The translations under genes were made by a program, and so were the position numbers. From H111-94 sp034436045 (GTDB lineage Bacteria > Chloroflexota > Ktedonobacteria > Ktedonobacterales > Ktedonobacteraceae), in the NCBI GenBank assembly GCA_034436045.1, contig DAOTVZ010000106.1, positions 1 to 11,932 on the forward strand: a stretch of 11,932 nt of DNA, given 5' to 3'. Below the pieces are notes generated by a model. That model was not told where the DNA came from and did no database searches. It saw only the letters and a list, made by a program, of their open reading frames with translations. Positions 6,964-11,932 of this stretch are shown piece by piece; the first letter of the stretch is position 1, and the number at the start of each line of letters is the position of its first letter.

Positions 6964-6990
6964 ACGGAGATACAAAATTCCTATTTGTCG
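6951..6990 (-). terminator. Probable terminator of the cupredoxin gene
   Basis: On the minus strand the stem CGACAAA/TTTGTCG (6990-6984 with 6964-6958, 19-nt loop) is followed by ATTTTTGGG. It lies about 110 bases after the stop codon. Closer to the gene is an imperfect inverted repeat (7015-7026 with 7068-7079, 11 of 12 paired, extended inward by CTGTGT/ACACAG) that may be part of the same 3' region. Confidence 0.5.
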
Positions 6991-7099
6991 GCTTTCTAAC
7001 CTTATCAATGGCTACGGCTGCATTGCCATGTCTGTGTACTGCCGCGATACCCACTCACTCTAACACAGCAATACAGCCGAATATTCCCCTATCTTCGCT

Positions 7100-7537
7100 T
7101 TACTGAACAATAACGGTCAAATTCATGCCAGGATGAATAGTGCAGTACAGATGATAGGTTCCCGCCGTATTCCAGGCCGGGGTTGACTGCGTATCATTGC
7201 CGGTAAAGGTCATATTGATGTTCGGTGCCCCCGGCTCCTGTTTGGGTTCAGCATTGCCGTTGACCCAGGAACCATTCATGATGATATGAGTTACAGCCAC
7301 ATCATCAGTCAATGTCAACGTGCAGCCTTTGCTAAGGGTGACGGAGGACTGCGCGAAATTGTTATCGGTCATATGCACGGTTGGACAGTTACTGGTGCTA
7401 CTTGAACTGCTGCTCGATGAACTGCTCCCAGAGTTGGCTGTGGGCGTGCCAGGGCGCTGGCAAGCGACCAGGAGCACACTGCCCAACGCTAAGACCATTA
7501 AAGAGAAGATGATAAAACGAATGGAAGATGACTTCAT
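7100..7537 (-). CDS. Cupredoxin (plastocyanin-like) lipoprotein
   Basis: The protein is 145 residues. A lipoprotein signal peptide (hydrophobic 8-25, lipobox LLVAC with lipidated C26) is followed by a flexible linker with a run of ten Ser (38-47) and a cupredoxin domain (about 52-145). The type-1 copper ligands are visible: H84 in THIIMNG, then C132, H135 and M138 in YCTIHPGM. C51 and C72 may form an extra disulfide. It is expected to sit on the outer face of the membrane as a one-electron carrier or copper-binding protein; its redox partners are unknown and none is encoded nearby. AAAGAGG lies before the ATG. The fold and copper site are well supported; the role in a particular electron-transfer chain is open. 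Confidence 0.9.
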   Translation of the reverse strand: MKSSSIRFIIFSLMVLALGSVLLVACQRPGTPTANSGSSSSSSSSSSTSNCPTVHMTDNNFAQSSVTLSKGCTLTLTDDVAVTHIIMNGSWVNGNAEPKQEPGAPNINMTFTGNDTQSTPAWNTAGTYHLYCTIHPGMNLTVIVQ

Positions 7538-7563
7538 CTGTGAATTACCTCTTTCAAAACAGT

Positions 7564-7592
7564 ATTTTTGCGCGTGACGAAATACCAGTCAA
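7564..7592 (-). promoter_or_regulatory. Probable promoter of the cupredoxin gene
   Basis: On the minus strand TTGACT (7592-7587), a 17-base spacer and AAAAAT (7569-7564) sit about 27 bases before the ATG. The -35 is good, the -10 matches four of six. Confidence 0.45.
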
Positions 7593-7820
7593 GGAGCAAC
7601 ACCGGTTGCTTCAACCTTGTTTCCGTGTACTCCTTGCACTGCGCAAATCGGCTCGATAACCTCTCCTTCTACTCCATATCATAGAACTTTTTGCAAGGGT
7701 AGTGAAATAAGTATTTGGCTGATCTTTTCTCAGGTGATTACCTGATCTCAGCACTAACATGATGGCTGTCTGAACGCGCGCATGACAGAAGACGAGCATT
7801 CTCTTTTAATCAGACTATTA
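7593..7820. other. Intergenic region between divergent transcripts
   Basis: No supported gene is seen. A short frame on the minus strand (7611-7799) has no ribosome binding site and no family resemblance. The only structure is the small symmetric AGGTGATTACCT near 7734-7745. Confidence 0.35.
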
Positions 7821-7823
7821 ATT

Positions 7824-7894
7824 CTAGTATATACTGAAAAAGCATGAAAAAGTATGTAATACTAGAGATAGTGGACACACTGCTCAGCACTATC
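7824..7894. repeat. Two inverted repeats and a short tandem repeat upstream of the ncRNA promoter
   Basis: CTAGTAT (7824-7830) pairs with ATACTAG (7859-7865), enclosing two copies of a 10-base unit GAAAAAGYAT. Immediately after comes GATAGTG (7867-7873) with CACTATC (7888-7894). They lie 40-110 bases before the -35 box of the 445-nt RNA, a position that suits regulator binding. That function is inferred. Confidence 0.45.
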
Positions 7895-7933
7895 ACAAGA
7901 ATCACGGCTCCATCAAAAAGATTGATGATGCCC

Positions 7934-7962
7934 TTGACTTTTGGAAAATACTATGGTATAGT
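7934..7962 (+). promoter_or_regulatory. Strong promoter of the structured RNA
   Basis: TTGACT (7934-7939), a 17-base spacer and TATAGT (7957-7962) give five of six matches in each box. The predicted start is at about 7967-7970, directly at the first hairpin of the RNA. Confidence 0.8.
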
Positions 7963-8058
7963 AAAAGTGCCCTGAGAGAGAAGGGCATCTACCAGGGAAC
8001 CAAAAGACCCTGGCACGGGGTACAATCCTCGCACTGGTCATCTGAAAGGAGGCTCTGT

Positions 8059-8115
8059 ATGCTACCGATGAAGAAACCAGTACGTTTGTTGGGGATGGTC
8101 TTTCAGATTGACTAG
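8059..8115 (+). CDS. 18-residue open reading frame inside the structured RNA
   Basis: ATG 8059 is preceded at 6 bases by AAAGGAGG, one of the best ribosome binding sites in the window. It opens an 18-codon frame (MLPMKKPVRLLGMVFQID) ending at TAG 8113. The peptide is hydrophobic with a basic patch (KKPVR) and resembles no family I know. The binding site is paired in two ways: its AAAG in the 12-bp stem whose other strand is the last codons of the frame, and its GAGG in the pseudoknot. A translating ribosome would therefore open both. It could be a leader peptide controlling the RNA fold or a small protein of a dual-function RNA. Translation is not proven. Confidence 0.5.
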   Translation: MLPMKKPVRLLGMVFQID

Positions 8116-8364
8116 GAGTGCCCGTGGAGACGGGCAAACCGAGCCTCTGAGCCATTGGCTACCTGCTATTAGCCACTGGAATCTCGCACAAGCGTAGATC
8201 AGTTCGGTCTTTGAGACGGCTTACGTCTCAGGTTTGCCAATGGTAAGCAGAGGGTTACTGGGCATCTCAAGCGCCAGCTTATAGGTTTACCAGTAATTTC
8301 TATACATCATGTGGAGTAGGACTCGGTTAACGTAACACGGGAGTTGTGCAGAACAAGAAGAGAC

Positions 8365-8412
8365 ACGAGGGCTGAATGTTGGAGTTCGGCCCTCGTTGGT
8401 TTTTGGTTTTTT
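8365..8412 (+). terminator. Intrinsic terminator of the structured RNA
   Basis: A 12-bp stem with one G-U pair (ACGAGGGCTGAA at 8365-8376 with TTCGGCCCTCGT at 8385-8396, 8-nt loop) is followed by TTGGTTTTTGGTTTTTT. It is a textbook rho-independent terminator. Confidence 0.9.
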
Positions 8413-8426
8413 ACCTGATACCGGCG

Positions 8427-8500
8427 AGCCTGGTAGCTGGTGAACTGGATGCCTATAGGGAACATCTGGTTTACCAGCTACCAGGCTTTCTTTGTCTTTG
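8427..8500 (+). terminator. 25-bp hairpin with U-rich tail after the structured RNA
   Basis: Bases 8427-8451 pair with 8463-8487. The outer 15 pairs are perfect, the inner ten include three G-U pairs, and the loop is 11 nt. A T-rich tail (TTTCTTTGTCTTTG) follows. It is the second hairpin-plus-T-run within 100 bases, so it may be a back-up terminator, or an attenuator in front of the lipoprotein gene at 8648. A small mobile repeat is another possibility. Confidence 0.6.
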
Positions 8501-8647
8501 TAGAGTCATCAAACGGTAACTATCAGGCGTGCAATAATATAGGACTCACATAGTATTGTCTATTTACCTCGGACGTAACGCGGGTAGACGCATTCTATGA
8601 CGTGCTATCACGCGCTACTCACTATTATGTGTGGAAAGGCATTGCTT

Positions 8648-9538
8648 ATGAAAAAATCTACATTTCAGTATCATCTGCCAGATATTATCGCTATGCTGAC
8701 TCTCACGCTGACCGCGCTGCTGCTTTTCGCCGCCTGTGGAGGGCAGGCGGGCGCTCCTCCACCGGCAGTGCCCCCGGCAACTTCTGGAACTCCTACAGGA
8801 AAGACGGCAACGGCAACGCTGTCACACGAGCCGACCGGCACTGCAATCCTTACCTGGACACCCGGCAACAAAACACTGGTTGTAAAATTGTCTCTGACTG
8901 GTCTGGCACCCAATAGCAAGCATCCCGCACATATTCATAGCGGCAGTTGCACCCAGCAAGGAAAAACCCTCTATTCACTCAACGATGTGGTAGCCGATGC
9001 GCATGGTAATGCAACAACCACGACTACTATTAAGAATGTCTCCGGTGGTATTCCTGCGAATAGCTGGCTTATCGATGTCCATAATGGCCCTGGTACCTCC
9101 CCTGCTGACCAGGAACTGTCAATTGCCTGCACCGATATTGCCAATACCAATACCTCAACCGCCTCGACACAGACGGTAGACGCGAAATTTCGCAGCGCGC
9201 CCTCTTCGAGTGCAGGACAGAACGTCAGTGGCACCGCTACGCTTTCGTTAGCTGGTACGACGTTGACGGTGACGACGAACCTCAGCGGTTTTGTGCCGAA
9301 TAGCTCCCATGCCGAACATATTCACAGTGGCAGTTGTGCCTCACAGGGCGACGTTGTGTATCAGCTCAACCCCATTAAGGCCGATAGTAAGGGTGATGCG
9401 ACTACTACAACGGTCATCAAGAACGTAACCTCTATTCCCTCTTCCGGTTGGTATATCAATATTCATAATGGCACTGATATGAACAATCAAACAAGCTTTG
9501 ATCCCGTCGCCTGTGGCGATGTTGTACTGGGCAAATAG
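8648..9538 (+). CDS. Lipoprotein with two CHRD-like repeats
   Basis: This 296-residue protein has a lipoprotein signal (hydrophobic 13-29, lipobox FAAC with C30), a Pro/Ala/Thr linker (36-50) and two similar beta domains, about 51-162 and 192-290. Each repeat carries the same landmarks: LTGLAPNS/LSGFVPNS, a histidine motif AHIHSGSC (94-101) or EHIHSGSC (223-230), a TTTTxIKNV strand, and VHNG or IHNG (H145, H273). Each ends with a Cys (C161, C289) that may bond to the Cys of the HIHSGSC motif. This resembles CHRD-type domains; metal binding by the His cluster is possible but unproven. ATG 8648 was preferred over the in-frame ATG 8597 because GGAAAGG lies 8 bases upstream and the signal peptide then begins MKKS. 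I see no promoter in 8488-8647, so it may depend on read-through from the RNA upstream. Confidence 0.78.
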   Translation: MKKSTFQYHLPDIIAMLTLTLTALLLFAACGGQAGAPPPAVPPATSGTPTGKTATATLSHEPTGTAILTWTPGNKTLVVKLSLTGLAPNSKHPAHIHSGSCTQQGKTLYSLNDVVADAHGNATTTTTIKNVSGGIPANSWLIDVHNGPGTSPADQELSIACTDIANTNTSTASTQTVDAKFRSAPSSSAGQNVSGTATLSLAGTTLTVTTNLSGFVPNSSHAEHIHSGSCASQGDVVYQLNPIKADSKGDATTTTVIKNVTSIPSSGWYINIHNGTDMNNQTSFDPVACGDVVLGK

Positions 9539-9570
9539 ACACCACCGAGGTTAATGGACAGCTAAGATAG

Positions 9571-9597
9571 CGGGGAACCTTCGTCATCCCGTTTTTT
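9571..9597 (+). terminator. Probable weak terminator of the lipoprotein gene
   Basis: A short stem CGGG/CCCG (9571-9574 with 9588-9591) is followed by six T, 33 bases after the stop codon. The U run is good but the stem is short. Confidence 0.45.
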
Positions 9598-9719
9598 GGC
9601 GCGAGTACACTATACGAAAGAGAGGCATTTTCACGTTTGCATCAAATAAGAACTGCTATCGCTGAGAATGCTGAATCGTTTTTGTAGGTGTCTATGACAG
9701 ACCATTTCGGGGGCAGATT

Positions 9720-9956
9720 ATGGAACCGCAACCATACGAGGGGCGCAGCGAGGTCGCCCGTTTGCGCTGGGCCATTCAACAGCAGTGTGAAGCGTTACGT
9801 CGCGTGATGAATGACCCGGCATTTTCCGCCAGCCACGCCGTCATTCAGCGCCGCTACCTGGCCTTGAACCAGCATGAACAACAACTAGCCAGCTATATCG
9901 GGGCAGAGAGAGCGCAAGAGGTTCTCTGCGATATCTACCAGCAGGTTGTTGGCTAA
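9720..9956 (+). CDS. Small helical protein of unknown function
   Basis: This is a 78-residue protein that I do not recognise. It is rich in Gln, Arg, Ala and Leu, with one Cys near residue 23 and another near 69, no signal peptide and no membrane segment. The pattern suggests three helices, the first of them (about 9-30) strongly amphipathic. It looks cytosolic. The start has only a GGGGG stretch as a weak ribosome binding site; an ATG at 9694 is in another frame. The frame ends just before the strong two-way hairpin at 9971, which supports it as a real gene. No promoter was recognised. Confidence 0.6.
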   Translation: MEPQPYEGRSEVARLRWAIQQQCEALRRVMNDPAFSASHAVIQRRYLALNQHEQQLASYIGAERAQEVLCDIYQQVVG

Positions 9957-9970
9957 TGGAGAGTAATACC

Positions 9971-10050
9971 TTAAAACGAGTCAGGGAAGTGATAGAAGCG
10001 ACATTCAGCATGCCGGATGCTGCTTCTATCGCTTCCCTGACTCGTTTTAA
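9971..10050. terminator. Two-way terminator between convergent genes, 29-bp stem
   Basis: Bases 9971-9999 pair with 10022-10050 over 29 bp, with a single wobble position. An inner AGCAT/ATGCT hairpin lies in the loop. The stem ends in AAAA/TTTT, giving a T run on either strand. It lies between the plus-strand gene ending at 9956 and the minus-strand oxidoreductase, whose stop codon (10047-10049) is inside the stem. Confidence 0.8.
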
Positions 10051-11243
10051 TACGTGATCTCCACCCTCTGACCCGTTTTAGAGGATTGCATGATGGCGTC
10101 CGCGATGACGCTGGCCCGGTAGCCGTCCTCGAAGTCGGCCCCTTCGGGCTTGATGGGGCGACCACTGGTGATGGCCTCAAAGAAGTGTTTGAGTTCGTGA
10201 ACGAAGGTGTGTTCCCAGCCGATGATGTGCCCTTGTGGCCACCACACATCGTAGAATGGATGATAGCTCTCCGTTACCAGCACCTGGCGAAAACCCTGCG
10301 CATCCTTCTGCGTCTCCTCCTCCGGCAGATATACCTCCAGCTCGTTGAGTCGTTCCAGATTGAAGGCCAGCGAACCTTTCTCCCCGTTGATCTCGATGAC
10401 CTGGTGATTCTTGCGCCCCTTCGCAAAGCGCGTAGCCTCCAGTGTGCCAATCGCGCCATTCTGGAAGGTCAGCAGGGCCAGGAAGGCATCGTCAACGGTC
10501 ACTGGGGCTTTTCCACCTGTCTCGGATGGCCGCTCCTTGATGAAGGTAGTGGTCAGACCGCTGACGCTGGCAGGTTCGCCGACCAGGAAACGCGCCAGGT
10601 CAATGATATGTGTGCCCAGGTCGCCCAGCGCACCCGAACCGGCGGTCAAGGCATCAAGCCGCCAGACCATGCTGAAATCGGGGTCCATGATCCATTCTTG
10701 CAGGTACTGAGCGCGGAAATGATAGATGCGGCCCAGACGACCGGACTGAATGAGGTCGCGCGCCAGGCGAATGGCAGGCACGAAGCGATAGTTGAAGGCG
10801 CACATGTGGACGACACCGGCCTTTTCAGCCGCCTCCCACATGCGTTTCGCCTCGGCAGCATCACGTCCCAACGGCTTCTCGCAGATAACATGCTTCCCGG
10901 CCTGCGCAGCAGCAATCGTTGGTTCTGCATGCAAGTTGTTGGGAGCGCTATTGTCGAAGACCTGGATAGCGGGATCGCTCAGCAGATCGTGCCAGTCGGT
11001 CACCGCCTTTTCATAACCGTAGCGTTGCGCCGCCGCCTCAACGCGCTCCTTATTGCGTCCCGCGATAGCAACGAGCTTCGCGTAGGCAGGTGGCGGAGTG
11101 TAAATATAATTGAGCTTCTTATAGGCATTCGTGTGGGCCTTGCCCATGAAGGCATAGCCCAGCATGCCCACTCCCAGGGTTGGCACGTCACCTGTTGGTT
11201 TCCCAGCCTCCCCCATTGTGACAAATCCAACACGCTCTGGCAT
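10047..11243 (-). CDS. Gfo/Idh/MocA family NAD(P)-dependent oxidoreductase
   Basis: These enzymes oxidise or reduce a hydroxyl group of sugars, inositols and their derivatives with NAD(P), in the cytoplasm. The 398-residue protein has the N-terminal Rossmann fold with GVGMLGYAFMGKAH (24-37), the family motif EKP at 122-124 with the likely catalytic K123, and NYRFVPA (151-157). In the C-terminal alpha/beta domain, GDLGTHIIDLARFL (207-220) supplies the usual H212 and D215. The C-terminal DFEDGYRASVIADAI segment is also typical. AGAGGAG lies 8 bases before the ATG, so the first Met is used despite about 20 extra residues before the Rossmann strand. Only 14 bases separate it from the isomerase gene upstream, so the two form an operon. 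The substrate cannot be read from sequence. Confidence 0.93.
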   Translation of the reverse strand: MPERVGFVTMGEAGKPTGDVPTLGVGMLGYAFMGKAHTNAYKKLNYIYTPPPAYAKLVAIAGRNKERVEAAAQRYGYEKAVTDWHDLLSDPAIQVFDNSAPNNLHAEPTIAAAQAGKHVICEKPLGRDAAEAKRMWEAAEKAGVVHMCAFNYRFVPAIRLARDLIQSGRLGRIYHFRAQYLQEWIMDPDFSMVWRLDALTAGSGALGDLGTHIIDLARFLVGEPASVSGLTTTFIKERPSETGGKAPVTVDDAFLALLTFQNGAIGTLEATRFAKGRKNHQVIEINGEKGSLAFNLERLNELEVYLPEEETQKDAQGFRQVLVTESYHPFYDVWWPQGHIIGWEHTFVHELKHFFEAITSGRPIKPEGADFEDGYRASVIADAIMQSSKTGQRVEITY

Positions 11244-11257
11244 ACAAAGTACTCCTC

Positions 11258-11932
11258 TTATTTTTTCTGAAAAGCCGCATCGAAGGCGACGCTAGAAGGC
11301 GCGAAATCGAGCTTATGAACGAAGGCAGCAGCTTCCTGTGCGCCGTGTGCGCGATCCATGCCGCTATCCTCCCACTCGACCGAGAGCGGGCCGGTATAGC
11401 CGATGCGGTTCAGCGCGCGGATGATCTCCTCGAAATCGATACCACCACGTCCCGGCGTGCGGAAGTCCCAGCCCCGACGCGGATCACCGAAGTTGAGGTG
11501 TGAGCCGAGAATGCTGGTACGCCCGTTGAGGTTACGCACCGAGTTCTTCACGTGTACGTGATAGATACGGTCAGCGAAGGTTTCGAGGAAGAGAACGGGA
11601 TCGACGAACTGGTGATGAAAGTGACTGGGATCGAAATTGAGGCCGAAGGAAGGCCGATGCCCGATGGCCTCCAGCGTCTTCTCGGTGGTGACAATATCGT
11701 AAGCAATTTCGGTCGGGTGTACCTCCAGACCAAAACGGATACCCTCCTGGTCAAAGACATCCATGATCGGGTTCCAGCGGTCAGCAAACTCACGATAGCC
11801 CGCCTCGACGGTCTCGAAATTATTCGGCGGGAAGGAATAGAGCAGATGCCAGATAGGAGAACCGGTAAAACCGTTGACCTGGGCCACACCGAAGAGCCGG
11901 GCGGCGCGGGCCGTGTTCTTCATCTCTTCGGC
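11258..11932 (-). CDS. Sugar phosphate isomerase/epimerase, TIM barrel (5' part outside window)
   Basis: The C-terminal 224 residues of a xylose-isomerase-like TIM barrel protein (AP endonuclease 2 superfamily) are visible. The frame is open at the right edge, and the first Met inside it is not the start because matching family sequence continues upstream. Likely metal and substrate residues appear in order, counted from the first visible residue: E70 in GLEVHP, D101 and H104 in FDPSHFHH, H125 and H127 in YHVHVK, and E186 in SVEWED. The segment RGGIDFEEIIRALNRIGYTGPLSVEWED is not quoted in full elsewhere but its GGIDF and GYTGPLS parts are typical of the family. It is cotranscribed with the oxidoreductase, a pairing common in myo-inositol and rare-sugar breakdown clusters. 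The exact substrate is unknown. Confidence 0.92.
   Translation of the reverse strand, partial: AEEMKNTARAARLFGVAQVNGFTGSPIWHLLYSFPPNNFETVEAGYREFADRWNPIMDVFDQEGIRFGLEVHPTEIAYDIVTTEKTLEAIGHRPSFGLNFDPSHFHHQFVDPVLFLETFADRIYHVHVKNSVRNLNGRTSILGSHLNFGDPRRGWDFRTPGRGGIDFEEIIRALNRIGYTGPLSVEWEDSGMDRAHGAQEAAAFVHKLDFAPSSVAFDAAFQKK

Larger units (their letters stand above)
7968..8413 (+). ncRNA. Structured RNA of about 445 nt, class not recognised
   Basis: The transcript is bounded by a strong promoter and an intrinsic terminator. Stems seen by eye include TGCCCT/AGGGCA (7968-7973 with 7982-7987), CCAGGG/CCCTGG (7992-7997 with 8008-8013), CGGGG/CCTCG (8016-8020 with 8027-8031), a 12-bp stem with one bulge (8037-8048 with 8100-8112), GCCCGT/ACGGGC (8120-8125 with 8130-8135), ATCTCGC/GCGTAGAT (8181-8199), TGAGAC/GTCTCA (8212-8230) and TTACTGG/CCAGTAA (8255-8261 with 8290-8296). 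CCATTGGC (8152-8159) can pair with GCCAATGG (8236-8243), competing with a local TGGCTA/TAGCCA hairpin. GAGGCTC (8049-8055) and GAGCCTC (8141-8147) form a pseudoknot. The conserved sequences of RNase P, tmRNA, SRP RNA, T-box leaders and cobalamin riboswitches are not evident. It could be independent or the leader of the lipoprotein gene at 8648. Confidence 0.7.

Noticed and set aside
7992..8045. Resemblance to a cobalamin riboswitch (AGGGAA, AATCC, CACTGG)
   Set aside because: The short words occur in a suggestive order, but the B12 box and the conserved core are not visible and no cobalamin gene follows.
7913..8155. 80-codon frame on the minus strand
   Set aside because: It runs antisense through the structured RNA and its promoter, has no family resemblance, and its composition follows the RNA stems.
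7968..8413. RNase P RNA or tmRNA
   Set aside because: The conserved RNase P words (such as GAGGAAAGTCC) and the tRNA-like ends of tmRNA are absent.
10086..11270. 394-codon plus-strand frame opposite the oxidoreductase
   Set aside because: It is the antisense shadow of a clear Gfo/Idh/MocA gene and has no protein resemblance.

Overview
The window looks like chromosomal DNA of a Chloroflexota bacterium, most likely class Ktedonobacteria. This is an inference from gene content: a membrane-anchored DUF929 thioredoxin-like protein, several Ser/Thr-rich lipoproteins, a WxL-like protein with its DUF916/DUF3324 partner, moderate GC and SigA-type promoters. No 16S rRNA or other phylogenetic marker is present, so the class assignment is not proven. 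There is no sign of phage, transposase or CRISPR.

Layout. The left edge holds most of a moeA gene (molybdenum cofactor insertion, minus strand), preceded by a tRNA-Glu(UUC) with a near-consensus promoter and a hairpin terminator. Then on the plus strand come a membrane-anchored DUF929 protein with a CPYC motif and an unusually long tRNA-dihydrouridine synthase with its own promoter. A two-gene cell-surface operon follows: a secreted WxL-like protein and a DUF916/DUF3324 protein with a C-terminal membrane anchor, separated by an 11-bp hairpin. Next, on the minus strand, are a 66-residue protein of unknown function and a cupredoxin lipoprotein with a type-1 copper site.

The most unusual part is 7820-8500. 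A strong promoter drives a roughly 445-nt RNA ending in a textbook intrinsic terminator. The RNA can form many local hairpins, a 12-bp stem and a 7-bp pseudoknot. It contains an 18-codon reading frame with a near-perfect Shine-Dalgarno sequence, which the stem and the pseudoknot would both hide. A 25-bp hairpin with a U-rich tail follows, then a lipoprotein gene with two CHRD-like repeats that has no evident promoter of its own. I do not recognise this RNA as RNase P, tmRNA, SRP RNA or a riboswitch class I know. It may be a stand-alone regulatory RNA or a very long leader of the lipoprotein gene.

The right end holds a 78-residue helical protein of unknown function, a 29-bp hairpin acting as a two-way terminator, and a minus-strand operon of a Gfo/Idh/MocA oxidoreductase and a sugar phosphate isomerase/epimerase (cut by the right edge), probably for sugar or polyol catabolism.
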